Assembly: GCF_000931935.2 (NCBI RefSeq) | Contig: NZ_AZAC01000056.1 | Location: forward strand, 124,001 to 188,000 | DNA from: Dethiosulfatarculus sandiegensis | GTDB taxonomy: Bacteria; Desulfobacterota; Desulfarculia; Desulfarculales; Desulfarculaceae | Direction of reading: 5' to 3' | DNA length: 64,000 bases | In this document: positions 42,434 through 50,791 of the stretch, one piece after another | Numbering within the stretch: the first letter of the stretch is position 1 | Layout of the letters: each line of letters starts with the position of its first letter | The notes under the pieces: model-generated | The model's input: only the letters and a program-made list of their open reading frames with translations | Told to the model about the DNA's origin: nothing | Databases searched by the model: none | Made by a program: the position numbers and the translations under genes

Positions 42434-43639
42434 ATGTCCTCTGTGCTTGTTTTTCCCCATACCCGTTTGCGCCGCGCCATGTTTGGGGGAATGCTTCCCT
42501 GGCTGCGCCCCTTGGTCATTATGAGCCCCGCCTCACTGAACGAAAAGGCCGTCAGTGATGACCTCTTGGAGACCGGCTTGTTTGAGCTTCTGCTGCCCAC
42601 GGACCGCTCGAGCCATCCCCGCACCGAAGAGGTTCTGGAGGTCTTGAGAAAATGGGAGGACTGGGTGGCGGTTCAGAGGGGAGCCGGGCGTCTTGAGAGC
42701 CTCAAGGCAGGGGTGAATCCTCCGGCGCCGGGGTTGGAGAATTTGCGTTCGGTGATGGAGGATATTAAAGATCCCCAGCGCAAAAAACCTTTAAGCGGTG
42801 CGGCTGCGCCCCCCCCCCCCAAGGATCCGGCGGTGCTTGTTCATTTGGCCCATATCTGGGAAAACCAGGCGGCGGAGATGGAGGAGCTTGCCGCTTTAGT
42901 GGGGCAGAAGAGTCTTAACCTTGGCAACATTCTGGATGATGATGAAAGCGTGCCCAAGGAGTTAAAGGACTTAAATCAGATATCCCTCACCCCCCCGGAC
43001 CAGGAACAGACCGATGAAAGGCTTTTAAGCCAAAGGCTTGAGGCCTGGGCCAGGTTGATCGAGGGGGTGGATAAAAAAGACCTTTATCTGGCCACGGCCA
43101 ACCTTCCCGCCGCCCGCCTGCTTTTGGAAAGGGCGAACCGGGTTTTTTATGCCGAAGAAGAGACCAAACGTTCAGCCGCGGGAGCAACCAGCCTGGTTGA
43201 TCTGCCGCCTGAGAGCCGGGTGGAGAATCCGGCGCTGTCGGTGGAGGCTTTTCGTGTAATCCTGCCTGAGTTTATGGCCCCGGATCTTACGGGATTGGCC
43301 AGGCTTTGTCTTGATTTGTGCGAGAGACCGGGCTTGGCCGAACCGACCGCAGAGCTTGAGTCTGTTCTGGCATACCTGGGCAACACGCCTTGGTCAGATG
43401 AATTGGGGAAAAAGGTCAAAAAAGAGGTGCGGGAACTTGGCCTGAAGATGATCCGGGCCATGGAGCAGTCCGGCGCTGCTCTGGGGGCGGGACAGGTCAA
43501 TTTAAGCGCCCTGGTTTTCCCCGGTATAAGCAGAGAGCAGTTGCTTGGATTACTTAAAGGCCAATCTGTACCTGAATCCGAGCGGGATTTTGATAAAGGC
43601 TCTTCTCTGGTGATTATTGCCTGGCCCATGGCGGTTTGA
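42434..43639 (+). CDS. Hypothetical protein with a C12 tract
   Basis: A 401-residue protein beginning MSSVLVFPHTRLRRAMFGGM. I do not recognise it. It has no signal peptide or membrane segment. It is mainly helical and acidic, with a Pro/Ala linker at about 122-131 (SGAAAPPPPKDP) between an N-terminal and a C-terminal part. The linker is encoded by a run of twelve C bases (42809-42820), a slippage-prone site that would truncate the protein near residue 130 if one base were lost or gained. It precedes the crotonase gene by 22 bp, so they may share an operon. Confidence 0.75.
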   Translation: MSSVLVFPHTRLRRAMFGGMLPWLRPLVIMSPASLNEKAVSDDLLETGLFELLLPTDRSSHPRTEEVLEVLRKWEDWVAVQRGAGRLESLKAGVNPPAPGLENLRSVMEDIKDPQRKKPLSGAAAPPPPKDPAVLVHLAHIWENQAAEMEELAALVGQKSLNLGNILDDDESVPKELKDLNQISLTPPDQEQTDERLLSQRLEAWARLIEGVDKKDLYLATANLPAARLLLERANRVFYAEEETKRSAAGATSLVDLPPESRVENPALSVEAFRVILPEFMAPDLTGLARLCLDLCERPGLAEPTAELESVLAYLGNTPWSDELGKKVKKEVRELGLKMIRAMEQSGAALGAGQVNLSALVFPGISREQLLGLLKGQSVPESERDFDKGSSLVIIAWPMAV

Positions 43640-43661
43640 TTTTTTACAAAGGGGGTTTTGG

Positions 43662-44441
43662 GTGCATTTTGAAGAAATTGAATATTACCTGGAAGGTCCC
43701 TTGGCCTTTATAACTCTGAATCGGCCGGAAAAGGTGAATTCCCTGAGTGAAAAAATGATTGCCGAACTCAGTCTGGCCTTGGACCGGATTGCGAGTGAAC
43801 AACAGGCCAAAGTGGTGGTTTTGAATGCCGCGGGTAATCATTTTTGCGCGGGACATCTCTTGGATGAGATGATTGACAAAGACCCGGTTGATTACCAGAG
43901 GATTTTTGCCAATTGCACTAAGATGATGGAAAAACTGCGCAAGCTGCCTCAACCGGTGGTGGGGCTGGTCCAGGGCGTGGCCACGGCGGCCGGTTGCCAG
44001 CTGGCTGCCGCCTGTGATTTGGTGGTGGCCTCAAAAACAGCTCGCTTTGGCACCCCAGGGGTGAAGATAGGGCTTTTTTGTTCTACTCCTGCGGTTCCCC
44101 TGGTGCGGGCCATTGGCCCCAAAAGGGCCTTGGAAATGCTTTTGACCGGCCGCATGGTCTCTGCCGGGGAAGCCCAAAACTGGGGATTGGTGAACAAGGT
44201 CGCAGAACCTTCTGAACTTGTGCAGGAAGGGAAAAATTTGGCCTTGAGTGTAGCCAAGGCCAGCCCCCTTACCCTGGCCATGGGTAAAAGCGCTTTTTAC
44301 AGCCAGGTGGACCGCCCGGAAAACCAGGCCTATGATCTGGCCCAAAGGGCCATAGCTCTTAACCTGACTATGGAAGACGCCCAAGAGGGAATAAAGGCCT
44401 TCCTGAATAAAAAAGAGCCGCCTGAATGGAAAGGGCGTTAA
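43662..44441 (+). CDS. ECHDC3-like crotonase-fold protein
   Basis: A 259-residue member of the enoyl-CoA hydratase superfamily. The crotonase core is at NAAGNHFCAGHLLDEM near 65 (oxyanion-hole strand) and VQGVATAAGCQLAAACDLVV. The two catalytic glutamates of true hydratases are replaced (GCQLA instead of GCELA, and TPGVKIG instead of QPEILLG). Together with GLFCSTPAVPLVRAIGPKRA this strongly resembles ECHDC3-type proteins, whose activity is not settled. GTG 43662 has AAAGGGGG 6 bases upstream. It should not be named an enoyl-CoA hydratase. Confidence 0.88.
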   Translation: MHFEEIEYYLEGPLAFITLNRPEKVNSLSEKMIAELSLALDRIASEQQAKVVVLNAAGNHFCAGHLLDEMIDKDPVDYQRIFANCTKMMEKLRKLPQPVVGLVQGVATAAGCQLAAACDLVVASKTARFGTPGVKIGLFCSTPAVPLVRAIGPKRALEMLLTGRMVSAGEAQNWGLVNKVAEPSELVQEGKNLALSVAKASPLTLAMGKSAFYSQVDRPENQAYDLAQRAIALNLTMEDAQEGIKAFLNKKEPPEWKGR

Positions 44442-45288
44442 AAGGGATTTAAGAATTTCAGGCAGAATCAATAATTCTGATCCTCCGTGGCTTTCCGTCA
44501 AAATTTCCCCGGGCTTTGGCTGATGCCGGTTGGAATAAATGGATTTTCCAACCGGTTTTAGTTACAGGCTTTAGAAAAGACTCGCGACTCAGAAGGCCTT
44601 CCTTCCACCGAGGCCCTCAAAAGCCTGAGGGTATTTAAGTGGAGTTTTCTTTGACTCTTTAGTTATCAAATAACTGCTTTCCGCCTGTTCGTGCCTTGAA
44701 AACCATAAGGCTTTCGTCGTTTTTCCGGACGACATGGTTTAGCATGGTCAACGGGGCTGCCTGGCGTTTACGGCCGGTTTTAGATTCATCGGCTGCCCCG
44801 GTTGTCCGAGCAGAGAGTAATCTCTTGCATCTATTTTAAAATACGGATTTTTTAATCATGCTTCGTTGACATGGGGATATTATTATCTCCCTTTAAAAAA
44901 GGGCGCTAGCCTGCGGGAGCAATGTTTCCAGACCGGAGTCTGGACGGCCTGTGAAAAAGAGTGAAAAATTGCGTATTTTAAGTGAGTTGTTCGTATTTTT
45001 CTTAAGGACGTCCGGAAAGATGAACCCTGGTGTGGATTTTCCGGCTCACCATCGGGTTGTTCAAAATACCATGCCCCTGAACAGGCCTGTTGCCGGATTT
45101 GATTTGCAGACGCGTATTTAAACGGAGTCCAAGACTCAGAGAGTTACCCCTTTGGGAGGCTTTTGATGTGAAGGCCCACTGAGGGGTTTAAAGGCTTAAT
45201 CCCCTTAAACAGTAACCGGGTAAATAATTTTTCCTGGTTTCTGATCGATTTATAGACATTTCGAGATTTTGATCAGGAGGCTTGAAAA
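44442..45288. other. Gene-free gap before sdaA
   Basis: No frame of useful length and no recognisable RNA is seen in about 850 bp. It contains the terminator of the preceding gene at 44526-44560 and a small imperfect hairpin near 45183-45206. A TTGACA at 44866 lacks a -10 at proper spacing. I looked for glycine-riboswitch and tRNA features and found none. Confidence 0.55.
44526..44560 (+). terminator. Terminator after the crotonase gene
   Basis: A perfect 9-bp stem ccggttgga/tccaaccgg (44526-44534 and 44547-44555) with a 12-base loop, then TTTTA. Confidence 0.65.
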
Positions 45289-46650
45289 TTGGCGATAACC
45301 ATTTCCTTGTTTGACCTTTACAAAATCGGGCCGGGCCCCAGCAGTTCCCACACCATGGGCCCCATGACGGCTGGGTTGGATTTTCAAAAGAGGCTGCAAA
45401 AGCTTGATGACGAAGACCTGGCCAGGGCCGATCACCTGGGGGTGACCCTTTATGGCTCCCTAAGCGCCACAGGCAAGGGGCATGGTACGGATCGGGCAGT
45501 GGTGGCCGGGCTTCTGGGCTGGCATCCGGAGGAAGTAGACCCGGATGAATTTGACCTGCTCTTGACTCCGGAAGATAAACCAAGGGTATTTAAGATTAAA
45601 AACAAGGAGCTGCCTTGCGACCAGAAGACAGTTGCCTTTGGGCCTATTCAGCACGGCTTTGCCCATGCCAACACCCTGGAGATAAGCCTGGATGCAAAGG
45701 GCGAGAGCATCCTGCATAAAAAATATTACTCTGTGGGCGGCGGCTTTATTCAGTGGGACGGCTGGCGGCCCCTGGAGCGCAAGGATCCGAAATACCAGTT
45801 TGAGACCATGGAAGGGCTCAAAACGATTTTACGTAAAAAAGGGATGGATATCCCTGATGTGGTCATGGCCAATGAAATAGCCATGACCGGTCTTTCCGGT
45901 AGTGAAATCGAGGAAAAGCTGGATCACATATTGGAGGTCATGGAAAGTTCCCTGGAAAGGGGCCTTAATACCAGGGGACCCCTACCCGGTGAAATAGGAC
46001 TGGGCCGCAAGGCGGCCGGACTGGCCCAAAGGGCACAGGAGGAAACCCATAAACCAGGGCGCATCCTGCTTATGTTCAATGCCTATGCCTTGGCCGTGGC
46101 AGAAGAAAACGCGGCCGGGCATGTGGTGGTCACCGCCCCCACCATGGGGTCCTGCGGGGTGATGCCCGCTGTGGTCCGCCTGGCCAGGGAGTATTTCCGC
46201 GCAGATCGAAAAACACTGCGCAGGGGGCTTATGACTGCGGCGGTGATCGGTTTTCTGGCCAAACACAACGCCAGCATCTCCGGCGCCGAGGTTGGGTGCC
46301 AGGGCGAGATAGGAGTGGCCTCTGCCATGGCAGCCGCCTTTCTGGCCCAGGTCAGAGGGGCTTCCATGGATATTTTGGCCAATGCCGCCGAGATAGCCCT
46401 GGAGCATCATCTGGGCATGACTTGCGATCCGGTTAAGGGCTATGTGCAGATTCCTTGCGTGGAAAGAAACGCCATGGGTGCGGTAAAGGCCTATAACGCC
46501 TATCTTTTGGCTTCAGCGGGAGACCCGGGCAAACAAAAAGTCAGCTTTGATCAGGTGATTCAGGTTATGCTCGATACAGGGCGGGATATGTCCTGCAAAT
46601 ATAAAGAGACTTCCTTGGGCGGCTTGGCCGTGAGCATGGCCCAATGTTGA
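45289..46650 (+). CDS. sdaA: L-serine dehydratase, single-chain iron-sulfur type
   Basis: A 453-residue oxygen-sensitive [4Fe-4S] enzyme that deaminates L-serine to pyruvate and ammonia. The N-terminal beta domain carries LYKIGPGPSSSHTMGPM near 8-25, and the alpha domain has MGSCGVMPAVVRLA, EVGCQGEIGVASAMAAAFLA and the C-terminal cluster region MTCDPVKGYVQIPC. All cluster cysteines appear present. It starts at TTG 45289 with AGGAGG 8 bases upstream. The amino-acid permease follows 43 bp later, suggesting amino-acid uptake and catabolism. Confidence 0.96.
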   Translation: MAITISLFDLYKIGPGPSSSHTMGPMTAGLDFQKRLQKLDDEDLARADHLGVTLYGSLSATGKGHGTDRAVVAGLLGWHPEEVDPDEFDLLLTPEDKPRVFKIKNKELPCDQKTVAFGPIQHGFAHANTLEISLDAKGESILHKKYYSVGGGFIQWDGWRPLERKDPKYQFETMEGLKTILRKKGMDIPDVVMANEIAMTGLSGSEIEEKLDHILEVMESSLERGLNTRGPLPGEIGLGRKAAGLAQRAQEETHKPGRILLMFNAYALAVAEENAAGHVVVTAPTMGSCGVMPAVVRLAREYFRADRKTLRRGLMTAAVIGFLAKHNASISGAEVGCQGEIGVASAMAAAFLAQVRGASMDILANAAEIALEHHLGMTCDPVKGYVQIPCVERNAMGAVKAYNAYLLASAGDPGKQKVSFDQVIQVMLDTGRDMSCKYKETSLGGLAVSMAQC

Positions 46651-46693
46651 TGCAGGCTATTTGAGTGGTATATGCAAGTGAGGTGATATTTAC

Positions 46694-47917
46694 ATGTCTG
46701 GCAAAACGGCCGGGATCTGGACAGCCGGTATTCTGATTACGGGAAACATTGTCGGAGCCGGCATACTGGGGCTTCCCATTAACACCGGGTTGGCGGGCTT
46801 TGGGCTTTCCACCGCCTCCATGCTTCTGGTCTGGGCCCTGATGCTCGGCACTGCCCTTATCTTAAGCAAGCGGGTTCTGGAATCCAGACAAGAAGATTTC
46901 GACCTTCCCTCTCTGTTTGGCCAGGCATTGGGGCCATTGGGAAAATGGCTGGCTGTGGGGGCAAACCTTTTGATCCTCTACGGCCTTTTAGTAGCTTATC
47001 TTAGCGGTGGAGCGGGCCTGCTTTTAAATCTTTGCCATCTGCCTTTTTCCCGTGAAGTGGCCATGCTGATCTTTTTTTGCCTCATTACCAGCCTCACCCT
47101 TTTTGGCCTGGCTTTCTTGCAAAAGGGAAACGCTTTTTTGATGATCCTTATGTGGTTGGCCTTTGGCGGGCTTTTACTACTGGCCGGAAGCAAGGTGGAG
47201 CCCAGTCGGCTCACCTATGCGGATCCCATGCTTTTGCCCTCAGCCCTGCCGATAATGGTTACTGCTTTTCACTTTCACAATATTATCCCCACCACCTGCC
47301 GCAGTCTGGACTGGGATGCCAAAAGCGTTGCCAAAGCTTTGCTTATTGGCACCCTGATCGGGCTTGGCATGAACCTTTTGTGGAATGTGGTGGTGACCGG
47401 CTCCCTGCCGGTAAGCGGCCCCGGGGAGAGCAACATACTCTATGCCTTTGACCATGGCCTGCCTGCCACAGTGCCTTTGTCCAAGGTGATATCCTCATCG
47501 ATTTTCACCACTGTGGGCATGGTCTTCGCCCTGTTGGCCATAACCACCTCGTACATGGCCAACGGCACCGCCCTAATGGGGTTTGTACGGGATATGTTTT
47601 CTCTTCCGGATCGTGGCGTCGGCCGGGTCCTCACGGCCTTGATCACCTTTGTTCCCCCGCTTTTGGTGGCGGTTTTTTACCCCGGACTTTTCCTGAAGGC
47701 CTTGGATGTGGTGGGGGGAGTGGGGATAGCCCTGCTTTTTGGAGTATTGCCCGGTCTGCTGCTTTTCAAGGATTCCCAAAGCACCTTGGGGCGAAGCCTG
47801 GGGATTGTTATTGTGGCTTGCTTTTTGGTGGTGCTCTTGTTTGAGATGGGGCAGGAACTTGGCCTGCTTAGCATAGACGCTGATATCGAGGTGTGGAAAG
47901 CGGCTCAAAAGATCTAG
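46694..47917 (+). CDS. Aromatic amino-acid permease family transporter
   Basis: A 407-residue inner-membrane transporter of the hydroxy/aromatic amino-acid permease family (TyrP, Mtr, TnaB, SdaC). About 11 hydrophobic helices are seen. The first contains ITGNIVGAGILGLPINTGLA, the substrate-site glycine motif, and FHFHNIIPTTCRSLDWD in the middle is characteristic. Close linkage to sdaA makes serine a possible substrate, as for SdaC, but the sequence looks nearer to the TyrP/Mtr group. Confidence 0.87.
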   Translation: MSGKTAGIWTAGILITGNIVGAGILGLPINTGLAGFGLSTASMLLVWALMLGTALILSKRVLESRQEDFDLPSLFGQALGPLGKWLAVGANLLILYGLLVAYLSGGAGLLLNLCHLPFSREVAMLIFFCLITSLTLFGLAFLQKGNAFLMILMWLAFGGLLLLAGSKVEPSRLTYADPMLLPSALPIMVTAFHFHNIIPTTCRSLDWDAKSVAKALLIGTLIGLGMNLLWNVVVTGSLPVSGPGESNILYAFDHGLPATVPLSKVISSSIFTTVGMVFALLAITTSYMANGTALMGFVRDMFSLPDRGVGRVLTALITFVPPLLVAVFYPGLFLKALDVVGGVGIALLFGVLPGLLLFKDSQSTLGRSLGIVIVACFLVVLLFEMGQELGLLSIDADIEVWKAAQKI

Positions 47918-47940
47918 TTTAATTGTGTGGTTACAAGTAA

Positions 47941-47979
47941 AAGCGCCTCTGCCTGCATCAAAAGGCCGAGGCGTTTTTA
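47941..47979. terminator. Bidirectional terminator between permease and membrane glycosyltransferase
   Basis: A near-perfect stem aagcgcctc/gaggcgttt with inner gcc/ggc pairing, followed by T5 on the plus strand and a shorter T run on the minus strand. It lies between convergent genes. Confidence 0.75.
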
Positions 47980-47980
47980 T

Positions 47981-50329
47981 TTAGTCTGCCAGGCTTATGC
48001 GGTCCAGGGCGACCTGGTCCCTGCCGCTTTGAGAAAGACAGGTGATGGTGATCAGCCTGGGGCCGGGCTCGGCCTTCACCTTAAGTTCGTAGTCCTTGAT
48101 TTTTACACTTCCCACTTTCAACCTGGCAACAGGTTTATGATCAACTGCGATTTCCAAAGCAGGGACCGGCCTGGCCGCGGGCCCTTTTTTTCTTTTGCCA
48201 ACCGGCACATAGCGCATGTTCAAAATAATTTTTTGGGTTTCTTCCCCCCAGATGACCTTGGTGGAGGCGCTTGCCCCGGTTTTGCCGAGGATCAGATACA
48301 TGGGCTGGTTGAACATCGCCCCGTACAGGATGGCTCCTTTGCGTTGCATGGCCTCGGCCTGGAAATGATCGGTAGTCAGGTAACGCCCGGCTGTTACGAG
48401 TGTAAGGCAAAAGACCAGACCAATGCCCAAGGCCAGGAAGGCAGGCTTTTTGCCATGCCGGGATGTATCGGGCTTGTCATCCATTCTGCAATGCACAAAA
48501 CGGTAGTAGAAAAAGCCCAGTGCAAAGATGACTAGCCCCCAGAAGAGGGCCGGTAACATCTCCGGCAGGTAACGGTTGATAAAAGAGGGGAAGAACCTGT
48601 GGCAAAGGGATTCCCAGTGGTCACTGATCTGTAGAAACAGATTATTAACCCCTGTTCGGCGGTGGTAACGCCATTGCGGAACCAGGGCCAGGATCATGCT
48701 TATCAATATGGTTGAGGCGCTCAGCAATGTGATAATGGTCTGCCAGGCCAGGCTTTTAGTCTTGCGTAAAAGAGGCAATGTCCAAAGCAGTAAAAGGGGA
48801 ATGCAAGGGGCCAGGAATCTGCCCGGTGCGGTAAAGCCGCCGTCCCACTGATTCCAGCGCCAGATTACAATGGAGATAAGGTTGGCTAAACCCAGCCATA
48901 GGCTTACGGCTCCGGCCTTGGGTTTTCTTTGCCAGAAGCATCCCGGGCCGATCAAGCCCAGGGCAAGGCTCGGGGCATAGGCCAGCAAACCAAATTCCTG
49001 ATCAAAGAACATGGCCGGAATCGAGGCCAGCATGAGGAGCGGATCAGGGGGAATTATATTGGCATGACTGGCAAGATATGTCCTCATTGGCTGGGGCATG
49101 AAAAGATACCCAAGCGTCATTAGCAAAACAGAGAAGACTAAAACAACGCTGGAGAATAAAATAAGTCCCCTGGCCTTTTTGGCGGGCCACGGAAGCCAAA
49201 GATAGGCTGCGGCCAGGGCCATGGCCAGGGCCACAGGGGAAAAACGCAACTTGACAAGGCTGATGGCCAGGATAACTCCGGCTAATTTAAGTATGGTGAT
49301 CCTGGACGGATTTTCCGTGGTTAGCAGTATCATTCCTGCCAAGGTGAATAGAATGCCGAAAATGCCGGGATATATATGCTGACTGAGCTGTAAAAAAGGA
49401 GCCCCGGCAAAAAACAGGCCCGTAGCCAGTAAAGAGGTGCGGGGAGTGTAGCCCAATTGGGTTGCCAGATAAAAGAAAAGCGCCAGGCATAGCCCTGCAC
49501 CAACTGAATTAAGGGCTATGCCCCCCAATCGACCCGAGATTTTAACCATCGGAGCCAGGGCGGAGACAAATAAAGGGGACCTGGCCAGGGGTTGGGCCAG
49601 TTTTTTGCTCCAGCGACCCCAGTAAAAGCGATCTTTGCCTTGTTTGGCTTCAAGAGTTGAACCGGGAACCAGGGCTGCCGCAACCCTTTGTGAATTAATA
49701 AGGTAGGCCGGTTCATCACCGGCCGTGGAGACGGCCTGGTTGGTCCAGAAGCCCAGGCTGGTCAGAAAGAAAAACCCGGATAGGGCCAGGCCCCAAGTTA
49801 TTTTAGATAGAAAATGTTTGTCGGAAAAAGTTGATTTCCCTTCTTGGGCAAGGGACCATAAAATGCCGCTTATAAAAAACAGCTTGCTCAGCAAGACAAA
49901 AAAGAAGAGCATGCCCGCCAAAAGGGCCCATTGAGCCAGGTTATGGTGGAGTATGACTATTATCCCCAAAAGGGGCAGGGCCAAAAGAGACCAGGAGTCT
50001 ACAGAGAGGGCTCGGAGACATTTGGCTTTAATCATGCTTTGTTCTTGATGTTTGCCAAGAATCCACCAGACAAAGGCTTCGGTGAAAATGCTTTGCAGGC
50101 AAAAACCCAGAGGGATCAGGCCGCAGACAAAAAAGCGCCAGGACTCCGGCCGCCCCATGAGCGATAAAAGCCCCTTTTCAGGAAAGTCAGGTAGGTTTAC
50201 CTGGTGAGCGAAAAAGCGCAAAGCCAATACGGAAAATGTATAAATTAATCCTTTTAAAAAAATACGCCTAATTAAAAGATTAGGGGTTGGATGGCTTGTG
50301 TAGTTATGAAAAAAATCCTTAAAAAGCAA
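47981..50329 (-). CDS. GT39/PMT-like integral membrane glycosyltransferase
   Basis: A 782-residue membrane protein with about 12-14 hydrophobic helices up to residue 660 and a non-membrane C-terminal domain of about 110 residues (from roughly 670), probably periplasmic and beta-rich. The loop after helix 5 contains STAGDEPAYLINSQ. The DE pair at this place is the acidic catalytic motif of GT39/ArnT-type polyprenyl-phosphate-sugar transferases. A role in adding a sugar to lipid or protein outside the cytoplasm is inferred. It starts at TTG 50329 with AGAGG upstream. It lies beside, but opposite to, the polysaccharide island. Confidence 0.72.
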   Translation of the reverse strand: MLFKDFFHNYTSHPTPNLLIRRIFLKGLIYTFSVLALRFFAHQVNLPDFPEKGLLSLMGRPESWRFFVCGLIPLGFCLQSIFTEAFVWWILGKHQEQSMIKAKCLRALSVDSWSLLALPLLGIIVILHHNLAQWALLAGMLFFFVLLSKLFFISGILWSLAQEGKSTFSDKHFLSKITWGLALSGFFFLTSLGFWTNQAVSTAGDEPAYLINSQRVAAALVPGSTLEAKQGKDRFYWGRWSKKLAQPLARSPLFVSALAPMVKISGRLGGIALNSVGAGLCLALFFYLATQLGYTPRTSLLATGLFFAGAPFLQLSQHIYPGIFGILFTLAGMILLTTENPSRITILKLAGVILAISLVKLRFSPVALAMALAAAYLWLPWPAKKARGLILFSSVVLVFSVLLMTLGYLFMPQPMRTYLASHANIIPPDPLLMLASIPAMFFDQEFGLLAYAPSLALGLIGPGCFWQRKPKAGAVSLWLGLANLISIVIWRWNQWDGGFTAPGRFLAPCIPLLLLWTLPLLRKTKSLAWQTIITLLSASTILISMILALVPQWRYHRRTGVNNLFLQISDHWESLCHRFFPSFINRYLPEMLPALFWGLVIFALGFFYYRFVHCRMDDKPDTSRHGKKPAFLALGIGLVFCLTLVTAGRYLTTDHFQAEAMQRKGAILYGAMFNQPMYLILGKTGASASTKVIWGEETQKIILNMRYVPVGKRKKGPAARPVPALEIAVDHKPVARLKVGSVKIKDYELKVKAEPGPRLITITCLSQSGRDQVALDRISLAD

Positions 50330-50791
50330 CCGGACCTCTTGGTGTTTAATTTCAGTAACTTGTTTCTAAAAGAATGCTGTGGATTATAGGCTTGTTTTTT
50401 TGTTTTGCGCAACCTAAATGAGCAAGCAACGTATAGTAATTATTAATTTCGATAAAAAGACTCACTGAGTTGTTTTTAAGATTTGCAAGCGGACTATATC
50501 TATATCGCAACATTACGTGTAAAAAGTGGTTTTTTATTAATCGTTTCATCTCTGTTAAAAGACATGGAAAAGATAGAATATGTGACTGGCTTTTGAGGCT
50601 GGCGCACTCTCCTGCTTGATTGGCAGCTTGTAGGGAGGTGCGCTTTCAATTTATGGCTTGACATTCAGGCTTTCTGATATTAGGTGTGAAGGCGGTTGCC
50701 AGATTATCCTATTGGAAATAAGGTGGCTGATATAAAAGGTTTTTACCAAAAGCCCAGATGTTTTTGAGTAGGGTTTCAGGGGGAGATCGCT
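50330..50791. other. Divergent gap at the border of the polysaccharide island
   Basis: No gene is supported; a 65-codon minus frame at 50352-50549 has random-looking composition. The gap holds an imperfect hairpin gcgcac.ctcc/ggag.gtgcgc (50602-50643) and a TTGACA at 50658 without a clear -10. Confidence 0.55.

Noticed and set aside
44900..45288. Glycine or other amino-acid riboswitch before sdaA
   Set aside because: No conserved aptamer core could be found by eye.
50352..50549. 65-codon minus-strand frame beside the membrane glycosyltransferase
   Set aside because: Composition looks random, there is no family resemblance and no ribosome site; treated as intergenic.
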